Source: an uncultured Lactobacillus sp.
GTDB taxonomy: Bacteria > Bacillota > Bacilli > Lactobacillales > Lactobacillaceae
DNA: 64,000 nt
Assembly: GCA_937874695.1 (NCBI GenBank)
Contig: CALNAJ010000017.1
Location: 62,001-126,000 of the forward strand
Direction: 5' to 3'
Notes under the pieces: model-generated
The model's database searches: none
Told to the model about the DNA's origin: nothing
What the model saw: only the letters and a program-made list of their open reading frames with translations
In this document: positions 42,593 through 51,467 of the stretch, piece after piece
Position numbering within the stretch: position 1 is the stretch's first letter
How the letters are laid out: each line of letters starts with the position of its first letter
Made by a program: the position numbers and the translations under genes

Positions 42593-43579
42593 TTACACCA
42601 GCATCCATAATAAGTTCATCGCAACCATCCCAATCAGCACGCCCCGATGGCGTCGGGGATGTAGCATGATCAATGCCAGAAATTCACGGGCCCACCCAAT
42701 CGGCAGGTAGCCGAAGCGCGTTGGCGCCGGGTAGCCGCTCACGTGTAAGCGGAGATGCTGCGCGAGTAGGCGGGTGCGAAAGAGATGATAGCCGTTAGTG
42801 ACCAGTACGACCCGGCCACCCTGATTGGGCAGTCGCCACCAGAGTCTTTGGCTATTTAGCAGATTGGTTCGCGTGTTGGTGGCCGCAGTTTCTTGAATAA
42901 TGAGATCAGCCGGATAGTCGTGGCGTTCGAGGTAGTCGGCCATGGCTGCGGCCTCACTAGTCGCTTCATCCGAACCTTGTCCACCGCTGACAATTAGCGT
43001 CACCGGGTGGTCCTGGCGACTGGCAAAGGCGAGGGCGGTGTCAAGCCGTGCACCTAGCACGCGGCCAATCTGGTTGCCATTTAGCAGGCCGGCTCCCAGA
43101 ATGACGAGGGTGTCGGCGTGACGGGCCCGAAAACTGTTGGCTCGTAGATATCCCACGGCACTGGCCGCAAATAGGATTCCTAGATAGAGGCTGAAGGCGG
43201 GGATGAAGCTCAACCACGGCCAAATGGTATCGTTGAAGGTACCATGGCTTAAGGCGTACAGCCAGGCACCGCCCAAGAACAGCCAAATCCAGATGCCGGC
43301 GATGAGCCCCAACGTCAGTCGTTCTCGTTTGCGGACGACCAGGCTGGGGGTGCCAATGATCAGAAGTAGCGTGAAGAGACCCCAAGCACCGATGCCTAAA
43401 ATAGTGAGTTTGCCCAAGTCTGCCAGTGGCACGGCCCAGGGGTGGCGAGATAGGGTGGCAAATACGGTGATTAAGCCCCCACCCAGCACAGTGATCACCG
43501 CACTGGTCAGTCCGTGGGGGTCCCAAATAGTCAGTAAAATAATTAGAAAAATTATAGCAGCACTGGCACTTAGTAGCAT
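42593..43579 (-). CDS. YdcF-family (DUF218) membrane protein
   Basis: A 328-residue protein. Five membrane segments fill residues 1-150, and a DUF218 domain follows: DTLVILGAGLLNG, LIVSGGQGSDEATSEAAAMADYL, ETAATNTRTNLLNSQ and VTNGYHLFRTRLLA, then a final membrane segment. DUF218 proteins (YdcF, SanA, ElyC) act on envelope precursors, but the chemistry is unsettled. The ATG follows AAAGGAGATC. Divergent from the GH73 gene, which also acts on the wall. Confidence 0.88.
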   Translation of the reverse strand: MLLSASAAIIFLIILLTIWDPHGLTSAVITVLGGGLITVFATLSRHPWAVPLADLGKLTILGIGAWGLFTLLLIIGTPSLVVRKRERLTLGLIAGIWIWLFLGGAWLYALSHGTFNDTIWPWLSFIPAFSLYLGILFAASAVGYLRANSFRARHADTLVILGAGLLNGNQIGRVLGARLDTALAFASRQDHPVTLIVSGGQGSDEATSEAAAMADYLERHDYPADLIIQETAATNTRTNLLNSQRLWWRLPNQGGRVVLVTNGYHLFRTRLLAQHLRLHVSGYPAPTRFGYLPIGWAREFLALIMLHPRRHRGVLIGMVAMNLLWMLV

Positions 43580-43695
43580 GGTGATCTCCTTTCTGGGTAA
43601 AGTTTAAGTTTTGTTGAGGGTTTGGATAATTAATTCCATCTAACGAAAAACTCGTTATAATTGAGAACATTATAACTGAGATTGGAGGAATCCGG

Positions 43696-44319
43696 GTGCC
43701 TAAGCGTCGAAGAACGAAAAGAAAGTCGAGTCATAATCCCGCGACAGCTACCTGGATCTTCGTCATGGTCCTGTTGGTTCTCGGCGGAGGGCTGTTAGTG
43801 CGCGGTAAGATCAAGACCGAGATTCAATCACAGCGCATTGCGCAGACAGATACGGGCGCGACCGATAACGAGACGGCTGCCCAGAAGAAATTCATCGCGA
43901 AGATGGCGAAACCAGCGGTCAGAGTTTACCGGCAAAATGGCCAAGTTTTGCCCAGCATCGTCATCGCCCAAGCCATTCTGGAATCCAGTTGGGGAACATC
44001 AGGTCTGTTCCAACAGGCCAATAACCCATTTGGTGTGAAGGGTAGCTACGAGGGCAAGTCCAAGTCGTTTTGGACGAACGAATACGTCAACGGCAAGAAG
44101 ATTTCGGTGCGAGCTAATTTCCGTGACTACCCGGATCTGACATCGGCCATTCTGGACCACGATGCGTTGCTCAAGCGCAGCTATTTCAAGCAAACGGTGA
44201 CGGATTACAAGACGGCGGCCAAGTTGCTGCAGAATAATGGGTACGCCACCGATCCGAGCTATGCTAAGAAACTGACGAACCTGATTGCGACTTACAATTT
44301 AAATGACTATGACACTTAA
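43696..44319 (+). CDS. GH73 N-acetylglucosaminidase-type wall hydrolase
   Basis: A 207-residue membrane-anchored enzyme with a basic cytoplasmic start (PKRRRTKRKSS), one membrane segment (about 20-38) and a GH73 domain: catalytic Glu in IAQAILESSWGTSGLF, ANNPFGVKG and the YATDPSYAKKL ending. The start is a GTG with GGAGG 7 bases before it. It cleaves glycan strands of peptidoglycan. No LysM repeats. Divergent from the YdcF gene. Confidence 0.92.
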   Translation: MPKRRRTKRKSSHNPATATWIFVMVLLVLGGGLLVRGKIKTEIQSQRIAQTDTGATDNETAAQKKFIAKMAKPAVRVYRQNGQVLPSIVIAQAILESSWGTSGLFQQANNPFGVKGSYEGKSKSFWTNEYVNGKKISVRANFRDYPDLTSAILDHDALLKRSYFKQTVTDYKTAAKLLQNNGYATDPSYAKKLTNLIATYNLNDYDT

Positions 44320-44329
44320 ATGATATAAC

Positions 44330-44371
44330 AAACGAGGCAGTACCGGCATGACGCTGGTACTGCCTCGTTTG
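44330..44371. terminator. bidirectional terminator
   Basis: AAACGAGGCAGTACC pairs with GGTACTGCCTCGTTT, a near-perfect stem between the convergent GH73 and serine hydrolase genes. Confidence 0.9.
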
Positions 44372-44453
44372 ACGTTACTTACCAACTGAATTGGCATCCT
44401 TCAAGCCGTCGATATCTAACGCATTAACCGCCATAAATCGGAAATATGATGCG

Positions 44454-45773
44454 TTAGTTTTCGTTATAGTACCGCGCGAGGTCGTAGAGCGTCTTGGCCA
44501 GATTGTCCATCGGCGTGGTTGGCGCCTGATTAGCAAAGAGGATGACGCCGGACTTGTTGCCTTCCGATCCGTACAGCACGGTTTCGTAGCCCGCACCGCT
44601 GAGGGTTCCCCGGACGCGTTTCATACTGTGGCTATAGTGATACAATCCACCGGCATAGTTCAACTTGTAGTCGTTGGAGAGGTCGTAATATTGATTAGTT
44701 GTCAGAATCTTGCCATTTCGCAGTCCCTGCTGAATCTTGTAGTAGTCGGCTGGTGTCGAGTAGTAGTTACCCGCACCGAGTAGCGAGGACACTAATTTCT
44801 GCGAGGCATTGTTAGAGTTGTAGCTCTTACCGTTAGCATAACTGTAGCCATTGGCGATGGAACCGCTGCGGGGCAGATTATTCCACGAGTAAGTGTTCTT
44901 CAAGCCAAGTGGTGCGATGATCCGCTTTTGAACCAGCTGATCGTAGGTCTGGCCAGTCACCTTTGAGGCGACCCCGGCAAGCAGGGTAAAGTTGGCATTG
45001 GTGTAGTTAAAGCTCCCATTACTGCCAACTTTGAGCTGATTCAACGTGTAGTTGATCTCAGCGGATTGCGAGGTGAGGACACTGCTAGGTGTCGATTCAT
45101 CCATGTCGATGCCTGAACGTTGGTTGAGTAGCTGGCGGAGCGTGATCTTACTACTGTTCTTGACGCCCGGGTAGTACTGACTGAGCTTGTTGTTCAGTGA
45201 CAGCTTGCCTTGTCCGGCGAGTTGAACGATGAGCGCACCGGTCATCACCTTTTGGAGCGAGGCGATGGGGTAGATGGTGTCGGCCGAGTTCAGCACTTTA
45301 GTGGCAGCATCGGCATAGCCGACACTGACATTGCTGGCGCCACTGGCGTAGTTATTGAACAGCATGGCGCGGCCTTGGAAGTGGGCGTTGTTCAGGAGCG
45401 CCTTCGCATTTTGACTGCGACTGAACTTCTGTAGCGCTCGCACATCGACCCAGCCGATGGTCTTCCCGTACCACGAGAACTTGGCAAATTGCACACCATT
45501 CGAAAGGGTCGACACTTGGCTGACCTTCACGAACCGATGTTGCCAGTTCTTACCACTAGCGTCACGGGTCTTAGCCGACCGCTGGGTGTAGTAGGGGGCG
45601 TAATAGTAGATACCGTCGTTACGGCTACTTTGATTGACGAAACGTGCGTTGTAACTGGTGTTGGTTGTGCTCTTGATCCCCAGATAGCTGCTAGCGTCGG
45701 CGGAAATTGTCGGCAGGCTACCAGCAAACGCACACGCGAGAGTTAACCCCAAAATTGTCACAATTTTCTTCAA
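44454..45773 (-). CDS. secreted serine hydrolase (beta-lactamase family) with N-terminal GW-like domain
   Basis: A 439-residue exported protein. Signal peptide about 1-27, a GW-like/SH3b domain (about 30-115; ...GKTIGWVDVRALQKF) and a class C beta-lactamase/D-Ala peptidase fold: Ser-x-x-Lys in ASLQKVMTG (about 192), Tyr-x-Asn in NYTNANFTLL (about 255), and a late HSMKRVRGTLSGAGYE where a H/K-x-G motif is expected. It probably works on the wall or on D-amino-acid esters. It shares its design (wall-binding domain first) with the D,D-carboxypeptidase at 20268. Confidence 0.88.
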   Translation of the reverse strand: MKKIVTILGLTLACAFAGSLPTISADASSYLGIKSTTNTSYNARFVNQSSRNDGIYYYAPYYTQRSAKTRDASGKNWQHRFVKVSQVSTLSNGVQFAKFSWYGKTIGWVDVRALQKFSRSQNAKALLNNAHFQGRAMLFNNYASGASNVSVGYADAATKVLNSADTIYPIASLQKVMTGALIVQLAGQGKLSLNNKLSQYYPGVKNSSKITLRQLLNQRSGIDMDESTPSSVLTSQSAEINYTLNQLKVGSNGSFNYTNANFTLLAGVASKVTGQTYDQLVQKRIIAPLGLKNTYSWNNLPRSGSIANGYSYANGKSYNSNNASQKLVSSLLGAGNYYSTPADYYKIQQGLRNGKILTTNQYYDLSNDYKLNYAGGLYHYSHSMKRVRGTLSGAGYETVLYGSEGNKSGVILFANQAPTTPMDNLAKTLYDLARYYNEN

Positions 45774-45954
45774 AATTTATCATCCATTCCCTAAAAGTCG
45801 GTCTAAGTTTCCCCAAAAGCCAGTCTCATATTAACGCGCTCAGGTTATATTTTCAATCGTTTATTTGATGAACGAGTTAAGTAGCCTAACCAACCTGTTA
45901 ATTAGTTGTGGGGTAAAGTGGATAAATGAGTCGCAAGTTCAGGGGGAGTGTGGT

Positions 45955-45985
45955 AAACTTATCCAGATAAAAATAAGTTTATAAT
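45955..45985 (+). promoter_or_regulatory. promoter with inverted repeat upstream of the TerC gene
   Basis: AAACTTAT (45955-45962) and ATAAGTTT (45973-45980) form a perfect 8-base inverted repeat with a 10-base spacer. It runs straight into a TATAAT -10 box (45980-45985); the -35 region lies in the left arm. A repressor at this site would block RNA polymerase. Confidence 0.5.
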
Positions 45986-45989
45986 TGAT

Positions 45990-46140
45990 GTCGGCGCAAG
46001 CGGCTAGCGGGTTTTGAGCCGCTAATGTGCACTGACTAATCATGCCTTGACTTGTTTTTAGGCAACTGCCGGAGGTGTAGATAGCGACAATAGTTGTGGC
46101 TATTAATGGATTGACGGCAGAATCAATCTTAATAACTTTC
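45990..46140 (+). promoter_or_regulatory. structured 5' leader of the TerC gene, no known riboswitch matched
   Basis: Between promoter and gene lie nested pairs: GCGCA/TGTGC around AGCGGCT/AGCCGCT (45993-46029), and CTGCCG/CGGCAG (46066-46122) around ATAGC-GACAA/TTGTG-GCTAT. The Mn-sensing yybP-ykoY consensus expected for some TerC-type genes was not found, so the class is open. Confidence 0.4.
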
Positions 46141-46163
46141 AAGCTAAGGAGCTGAAGCTAGCG

Positions 46164-46952
46164 TTGTTACACTTTTTAGGCCAAATGTATGGCCCATTCT
46201 TTGATCTTCATAACTGGGAAACCGTGATTACTTCTGGTAATGACTGGCTGATTATCTTCTCACTGGTACTGATCGAGTGCCTGTTGTCCGTTGATAACGC
46301 CGTGGTTCTTGCTGCACAAACACAATCGTTACCGACCCGTAAGCAACAGGAAGAATCCCTGTTCTACGGTATCTGGGGGGCGTATATCTTCCGGTTCATC
46401 ATCATTGGGCTGGGGGTATACCTCATTAATTTCTGGGAAATCAAGGTCGTTGGGGCACTCTATCTGGTCTTCCTGGTCTTCCAATACTTCAGTAAAACGC
46501 GGGTCAAGCACACGCGTAAATTGGTTAAGGACAAAAAGAAGCGGCTCTTACCATTGTTCTGGTCCGTTGTGATGCAAATCGAAATGATGGACATCATCTT
46601 CTCCGTGGACTCCGTGCTGGCTTCACTGGCAATCTCCAACAATCCGGTCATCGTGTTGATTGGGGGCTTGATTGGGATCCTCGCAATGCGGGGTGTTGCT
46701 GAGGTAATCATGAAACTCATGCGGCGGATTCCAGAGTTGGAACCAATGGCGTACATCTTGATTGGCTTGATTGCCGTTAAGCTGTTCATCTCGATTCCCG
46801 CTATCGACATCGAAATCCCGGCAACTGTGTTTGGGATTATCGTGATTGGCGCCATTATCTTGACGCTGATCATCCATGCGATCCGCAAGCGACGGCAGCC
46901 ACAAGCCAAAGCTGAGGATAATAAGAAACCATCGCATTCAACTGAATCTTAA
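46164..46952 (+). CDS. terC: TerC-family integral membrane protein
   Basis: A 262-residue protein with about seven membrane segments. The TerC signature acids are present in LVLIECLLSVDNAVVLA and MQIEMMDIIFSVDSVLASLAI, with ELEPMAYILIGLIAVKLF between later segments. Members export manganese or support metal loading of exoenzymes. The start is a TTG (46164) behind AAGGAG at a long distance of 13; the ATG 21 bases later is an alternative. It is alone and has a structured leader. Confidence 0.9.
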   Translation: MLHFLGQMYGPFFDLHNWETVITSGNDWLIIFSLVLIECLLSVDNAVVLAAQTQSLPTRKQQEESLFYGIWGAYIFRFIIIGLGVYLINFWEIKVVGALYLVFLVFQYFSKTRVKHTRKLVKDKKKRLLPLFWSVVMQIEMMDIIFSVDSVLASLAISNNPVIVLIGGLIGILAMRGVAEVIMKLMRRIPELEPMAYILIGLIAVKLFISIPAIDIEIPATVFGIIVIGAIILTLIIHAIRKRRQPQAKAEDNKKPSHSTES

Positions 46953-46958
46953 TAGACG

Positions 46959-46990
46959 CGGATCTGAGATGAATTCTCGGGTCCTTTTTT
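46959..46990 (+). terminator. terminator after terC
   Basis: GGATCTGAGA pairs with TTCTCGGGTCC and is followed by six T residues. Confidence 0.75.
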
Positions 46991-47176
46991 ATTCATTGAA
47001 ACGGGTGATACCAAGGCACCAGTTGTTTACGAATGGCTATCCCAATTTTTGTAAGGTATTTAACACGTTACTTTAAGCTTCATAGTGTATACTTGATTTT
47101 AGAACAGAATAGGAAAATGTTCTCCAGGAGTACGTGTTACATCGATTACGTCGAGAATCATACGGGAGGAAATAAA

Positions 47177-48001
47177 ATGCAGATACATATGAAATGGTGG
47201 CTGGCCGCAGTGGTTGGCCTGGCCGTTGTCGGCGTTGGGGCAACTACCGCCAACGCGGCAACTAGCAGTAAGTATTTAACGGGAAATGTCGGCTACGTAC
47301 GGACGAAGAAGGCCATGTACGTTGGCATTTATAAGAAGACGAATGGCAAATACAAGCAAGTTAAGGTTAAGAAGAACACACTGTTGAATGCTGAGAGCAT
47401 TATGTCGATGAACGATGGTCACGGCGGTGTGAAGACGACCGCGCTGTTTACGTATGGCGTGGTCAACTACAAACGGGCCAAAGCGCTCAAGTACAAGAAC
47501 ATCGCGACGATTCCGTTTACCAAGGCTAACTTCAAGTACGTGACGCTGAAGGCACCGATTCGGACGCAAATCTTCTTGAACGGTAAGGGATATACAGCCA
47601 ATAGCACGAATATGGCGGCCGAGCCAACGCCAGGGTTCTATCTGACGCTGGATAACTACTTGCAGTACTACAGCAAGGCGGCAATGGCCAAGGATTCTCA
47701 TTTATTCGGGTCGCGCTGGGCAGGCTCGACCAACGTATACAAGCCGACCCGTTCGGTGAAGGTGTCGAAGGTGACGGTCAAGGGGAACACAACTAAGATT
47801 GATTACAACAAAGCGTTAAAAGGTCTGCCAAACAAGAAGCTCAGTAAGGGGCACTACCGGCTGACGATTACTAATAAGAAGACAACGGGGAGTCTGGGAA
47901 TCAATCCCACTGACGATACCTTTGATGCGATTGCCAGTTGGACGAATTACACGGTTAACGGGAAGGCCTATCACTTCGGCGAGGTCGAAAATGGCAACTA
48001 A
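47177..48001 (+). CDS. secreted surface protein, paralogue of the gene at 4819
   Basis: A 274-residue exported protein. Signal peptide about 1-29 (ending TANAAT) and a mature part starting SSKYLTGNVGYVRTKKAMYVGI. Conserved blocks shared with the 4819 protein include ATIPFTKANFKYVTLKAPIR, FYLTLDNYLQYYSKAAMAKD and SWTNYTVNGKAYH. The ATG at 47177 has GGAGGAA before it; the longer frame upstream has no signal peptide. No anchor motif. The two paralogues sit 42 kb apart and differ mostly in the linker regions. Function unknown. Confidence 0.8.
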   Translation: MQIHMKWWLAAVVGLAVVGVGATTANAATSSKYLTGNVGYVRTKKAMYVGIYKKTNGKYKQVKVKKNTLLNAESIMSMNDGHGGVKTTALFTYGVVNYKRAKALKYKNIATIPFTKANFKYVTLKAPIRTQIFLNGKGYTANSTNMAAEPTPGFYLTLDNYLQYYSKAAMAKDSHLFGSRWAGSTNVYKPTRSVKVSKVTVKGNTTKIDYNKALKGLPNKKLSKGHYRLTITNKKTTGSLGINPTDDTFDAIASWTNYTVNGKAYHFGEVENGN

Positions 48002-48012
48002 CCGGTTTTGTT

Positions 48013-48203
48013 CGCCCGCGGCTGCCAGGGATTCTGCCGCTGTGGGGAACGCCTGCAGCCAAAGGACGGGCTTCCGGCTCGGTTTGAAACCTCGCGAGAT
48101 TCATGCGAGTTTCCAAACACGTCCCACGCTGTAAGGCCGAGAAAAAGCGCTCGGTCTAACAGCGTTATCACGGCTGGCGCTACCCCTGGCCTCCTCCGGC
48201 TAA
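48013..48203 (-). repeat. dispersed structured repeat family B, copy B2 (inverted)
   Basis: In reverse orientation. It has GGAGGAGGCCAGG, an apical CGCTGTTAGACCGAG...CTCGGCCTTACAGCG hairpin, the conserved GACGTGTTTGGAAACTCGC half and the matching GCGAGGTTTCAAACCGA half, and GGCAGAATCCCTGGC at the closing stem. It lies right behind the secreted-protein gene. Confidence 0.85.
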
Positions 48204-48260
48204 ACGGGTTGGTTTCCCTAACCGCATAGGCTAGTTAGCAAACTTTTAATTCTGAATTGG

Positions 48261-48300
48261 GCGTCACTCAGCAAGTCGTTATGCTGGGTGACGTTTTTTT
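48261..48300 (+). terminator. terminator after the 47177 gene and repeat B2
   Basis: GCGTCACTCAGCA pairs with TGCTGGGTGACGT and is followed by seven T residues. Confidence 0.88.
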
Positions 48301-48628
48301 GTGTGCAGATGTTTTTTCGAGAAATTGGCCTGATACTAATACCAATGTAAATTTCAGCAATCTTGTCTCAATTTTTCATCGGAAAGATTGGAAAATCGTG
48401 TTGGCCATTAATTAGATAGTAGGATGATACAAATGAAGAAATGACCGTAATCGTTGTGCTAAAGGAGAATCGAAAGGGTAGTAGCTGCTTTAACTCGTGT
48501 GATTTGGCGTGGCAATGCGTTGTCAATTTTCGCAGGATTCACGATTAAATGTGACCAACCGTTTTCTAACAGGTTCGATCAACGACGTGGTACCATAGAC
48601 TTCAAATAGCTCAAGGAGGCAACCGCTT

Positions 48629-49492
48629 ATGCAAATTGGATTTATTGGCACCGGCGTTATGGGGACCGGCATCGTGTTGAACTTACTGAAGGCTGGCCAC
48701 TCGGTGGTCGTGTACAATCGGACGAAGGCTCACGCCGCAACGGTACTAGATGCTGGGGCAACTTGGGCGGAGACGCCGGCCGCTGTCGCCCAGCAATCGC
48801 AATTGGTGATGACTATGGTTGGCTATCCCAGCGATGTCGAGGAAGTCTACACTGGAGAACAAGGTATCTTCGCCGGTATTCAAGCTGGAAGCATCGTCGT
48901 GGATATGACCACGAGCACGCCAGCACTGGCGGTAAAATTGATCGGGTTGGCTCACGACCACGACGTGCAGGCACTGGATGCACCAGTCTCCGGTGGGGAT
49001 GTCGGTGCCCAAAACGCTACTCTGACGGTGATGGTCGGCGGTGACCAGGCCGCTTACGATCGCGTATTGCCCGTCTTTCAGCAGGTGGGGCAACGCGTGA
49101 ACTACTTCGGTGGCGCGGGTAAGGGGCAACACACCAAGATGGCCAACCAGATCATGATTGCCGGCACGATGACCGGTCTGACAGAAATGCTGGTTTATGC
49201 CAAGGCAGCTGAGCTGGACTTGCCACAGGTCTTGGAAACGTTGAGCAGTGGTGGGGCCGACAATTGGAGCATGGATAACTACGTGCCGCGGATTTTAAAG
49301 GGCGATTACACCCCGGGATTCTTCGCCAAGCATTTCCTCAAGGATTTGCGGATCGCACTGCAGGAGGCCGACCGCATGGGACTGAATTTACCAGCGACCA
49401 AGCAGGCCAAGCTACTCTACGAGGCAATGGTTGACGACTTTGGCTTGGGTAACGATGGGACGCAAGGGCTGATTAAGACTTATGAACACTAG
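48629..49492 (+). CDS. NAD(P)-dependent beta-hydroxyacid dehydrogenase (3-hydroxyisobutyrate dehydrogenase type)
   Basis: A 287-residue enzyme of the HIBADH/GLYR family. The nucleotide site is MQIGFIGTGVMGTGI at the N-terminus, VVDMTTSTPALA follows, DAPVSGGDVGAQ is the substrate-binding serine loop, and the catalytic Lys is in GKGQHTKMANQ (about residue 170). The NLPATKQAKLLYEAM helix ends the family core. It oxidises a hydroxyacid such as tartronate or 3-hydroxyisobutyrate. RBS AAGGAGG. Monocistronic. Confidence 0.92.
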   Translation: MQIGFIGTGVMGTGIVLNLLKAGHSVVVYNRTKAHAATVLDAGATWAETPAAVAQQSQLVMTMVGYPSDVEEVYTGEQGIFAGIQAGSIVVDMTTSTPALAVKLIGLAHDHDVQALDAPVSGGDVGAQNATLTVMVGGDQAAYDRVLPVFQQVGQRVNYFGGAGKGQHTKMANQIMIAGTMTGLTEMLVYAKAAELDLPQVLETLSSGGADNWSMDNYVPRILKGDYTPGFFAKHFLKDLRIALQEADRMGLNLPATKQAKLLYEAMVDDFGLGNDGTQGLIKTYEH

Positions 49493-49505
49493 GATTTGAA
49501 CTGGT

Positions 49506-49537
49506 GATGCAATGGGCTAGGGCTCGTTGCATTTTTT
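49506..49537 (+). terminator. terminator after the hydroxyacid dehydrogenase
   Basis: ATGCAATG pairs with CGTTGCAT and is followed by six T residues. Confidence 0.7.
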
Positions 49538-49759
49538 ACTTTCGTATAATAATTAAATGCCCAACAAATGGTTTAATCAGATTGTTAATTAAGTGAGTAA
49601 ATGGTAACCTTAAATTGCGGAGCCTGTAAGACTGGACTCATTTGAGTTGCATGCAAAAATTCAACAACTTACACGCCATGAAGCGGCAGAAAGCCAATGA
49701 CGTGGCATCACATTTTGCCAGGATAACACCTGGTATTTTAGACGGAGCAGGGTGGTCGT

Positions 49760-50185
49760 ATGGTTAGAAAGTATCTTTTGGGAATCTTCCCGTTTGCCTT
49801 TACTTTTTTCATTCACAATCTCAATACGCAAACGGGGGCTTGGTCGGTGGCCCTTTCCTGGTGGAATGGGTATCTCGTGTTGAGCTATCTGATTTTCTTT
49901 CCGCTTCTGTACGACCGGGCACGACGAATGCTGAACGGATCGGTCGATATTGGCAAGAAAATCAAGAAGCCAATGAACGCCGATCAAGAGGCGATGAAGA
50001 TTGGGTCCAATTACGGGAATACGGGTCACATGGGATTCGCTCGGATCGGGGATGCCGACGCCAAGGAAGGCTGGTTGCTCCGGTGGGGGATGAACCTGAT
50101 TATGCGCCTCTTTCTGATTCTAGCGGGACCACTTGTCTGGGCTTTCCTGTGGGGCAAGCAGTGGTGGCAAGCTCGCAAACACTAA
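49760..50185 (+). CDS. hypothetical membrane protein
   Basis: A 141-residue protein with two N-terminal membrane segments (about 4-22 and 32-52), a polar cytoplasmic loop rich in charged residues (about 55-105; SVDIGKKIKKPMNADQEAM...) and a third segment (about 112-132). The start ATG follows GGGTGG. The family is not recognised and no partner gene is visible. Confidence 0.65.
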   Translation: MVRKYLLGIFPFAFTFFIHNLNTQTGAWSVALSWWNGYLVLSYLIFFPLLYDRARRMLNGSVDIGKKIKKPMNADQEAMKIGSNYGNTGHMGFARIGDADAKEGWLLRWGMNLIMRLFLILAGPLVWAFLWGKQWWQARKH

Positions 50186-50197
50186 AATAAATCTAAA

Positions 50198-50247
50198 AAT
50201 GGCGTCGGTGAATTTCCCAGAAATAGGGAATCCAGCGACGCCATTGT
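50198..50247. terminator. bidirectional terminator
   Basis: AATGGCGTCG pairs with CGACGCCATT around an inner ATTTCCC/GGGAAT stem, between the convergent membrane-protein and acetyltransferase genes. Confidence 0.7.
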
Positions 50248-50254
50248 GTTTAAG

Positions 50255-50686
50255 TTATAAGTTTTTATGCAGAATAACTACGGGTGCACCGTCCTCATCG
50301 AACGGGCCTTCGTTAACAACGTAGCCGCACCGTTCGTAAAACGCCTGGGCACTGACCTCGCCGTGGATAACGCCGGTCGTGAAACCGTGCGTTCGTGACC
50401 AGTCCTCGGCGGCCGTCAGCAAGCGCGTTCCCAGACCTTGACCGCGCAAGTCCTGACGGGTGCAGACCCGACCGAACCGCATCTCGATTGGCGATTGGGG
50501 TTCCAATCGTAGCGTGGCAACAGGATGGGTGGCGTCCTGATACAGCGTCACGTAGACCCGGTCGTTGGTGTCGCGGTCGTCAAATTCGACATCGCGGGGA
50601 ATCCCCCGTTCGGTGACGAAGATGGCTTGGCGTAGCGATAAGGCCGCGGCCCGGTTGAAGGGTGCATTTGAAATAACGAGTTCCAT
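50255..50686 (-). CDS. GNAT-family N-acetyltransferase (ElaA/YjcF-like)
   Basis: A 143-residue enzyme. ALSLRQAIFVTERGIP is the typical ElaA/YjcF-like start, MRFGRVCTRQDLRGQGLGTRLL carries the acetyl-CoA loop R-G-Q-G-L-G, and GEVSAQAFYERCGYVVNEGPFDEDGAPV closes the fold. It is 10 bases from the ABC ATPase stop, downstream in the same direction, so it may be read with the importer operon. The acceptor is unknown. Confidence 0.9.
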   Translation of the reverse strand: MELVISNAPFNRAAALSLRQAIFVTERGIPRDVEFDDRDTNDRVYVTLYQDATHPVATLRLEPQSPIEMRFGRVCTRQDLRGQGLGTRLLTAAEDWSRTHGFTTGVIHGEVSAQAFYERCGYVVNEGPFDEDGAPVVILHKNL

Positions 50687-50696
50687 GCAAGGCCTC

Positions 50697-51467
50697 CTAT
50701 TCGATCTCGGCGAAGAAACTGTAGAGCTTCTCCGTGGTCAGCGCATCCTTCTCGGCACCAGCCACATCGAACGTGACCTTACCATGGTGCAGGACAATCA
50801 GTCGATTCCCATAAGTCAAGGCATCTTCCAAGTGGTGAGTGATCATCAGGCAGGTCAATTGTTCCTCTTGTACCCGCGCGTTGGTGAGGTGCATCAGATC
50901 TTGGCTGGTCTGTGGGTCGAGTGCCGCCGTGTGTTCGTCCAGTAGTAAGATTTCTGGGCGTTTCAACGTGGCCATCAGGAAGCTCAGTGCCTGGCGTTGG
51001 CCCCCGGAGAGGTTCCCGGTCGCCGTCGTCAGTCGTTCGTCCAAGCCATTGTGCATGGTGGCCGTGATTTCTTTGTAGCGGTCGAGTTGCTTGTTCAGGT
51101 GGCGGGGTGCTAACGTCCGGCGTTGCCCGCGGCGTTCAGCCAGCAATAGGTTTTCGGCGACGTTCATTCGGGGTGCGGTGCCTAGCTTGGGGTCTTGGAA
51201 GACCCGGGCCAGAAAGCGCGTGCGTTTTTCCACGGATTCATGAGAAATGTCCTTGCCGTTGAGCAGAATTTGACCGCTGTCGATGCTGAGGTCGCCCCCA
51301 ATAGCGTTGAACAGCGTAGATTTTCCGGCCCCGTTAGACCCCAGCACGGTGATAAAGTCGCCGGCATTGATGGTCAGGTTGAGGTGGTCAAGAATCATGA
51401 TTTCTTCGGGCGTGTTGCGGTTGACCTTCAACACGACATTTTTCAATTCGAGTAATGGTTTAGTCAT
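50697..51467 (-). CDS. trpZ: aromatic amino acid ABC importer, ATP-binding protein (system 1)
   Basis: A 256-residue ATPase with Walker A GSNGAGKST, signature LSGGQRQALSF, Walker B ILLLDEHTAALD and switch His in MITHHLEDAL. The LDEHTAALDP wording is typical of the TrpXYZ-like importers and is repeated in system 2. It overlaps the permease gene by 8 bases. It powers uptake through the permease; the leader peptide upstream of the operon carries a Trp codon, which suggests tryptophan. Confidence 0.9.
   Translation of the reverse strand: MTKPLLELKNVVLKVNRNTPEEIMILDHLNLTINAGDFITVLGSNGAGKSTLFNAIGGDLSIDSGQILLNGKDISHESVEKRTRFLARVFQDPKLGTAPRMNVAENLLLAERRGQRRTLAPRHLNKQLDRYKEITATMHNGLDERLTTATGNLSGGQRQALSFLMATLKRPEILLLDEHTAALDPQTSQDLMHLTNARVQEEQLTCLMITHHLEDALTYGNRLIVLHHGKVTFDVAGAEKDALTTEKLYSFFAEIE

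Noticed and set aside
45990..46140. yybP-ykoY manganese riboswitch before terC
   Set aside because: The GGGGAGUAGC-type core and its partner loop are absent; only generic hairpins are seen.
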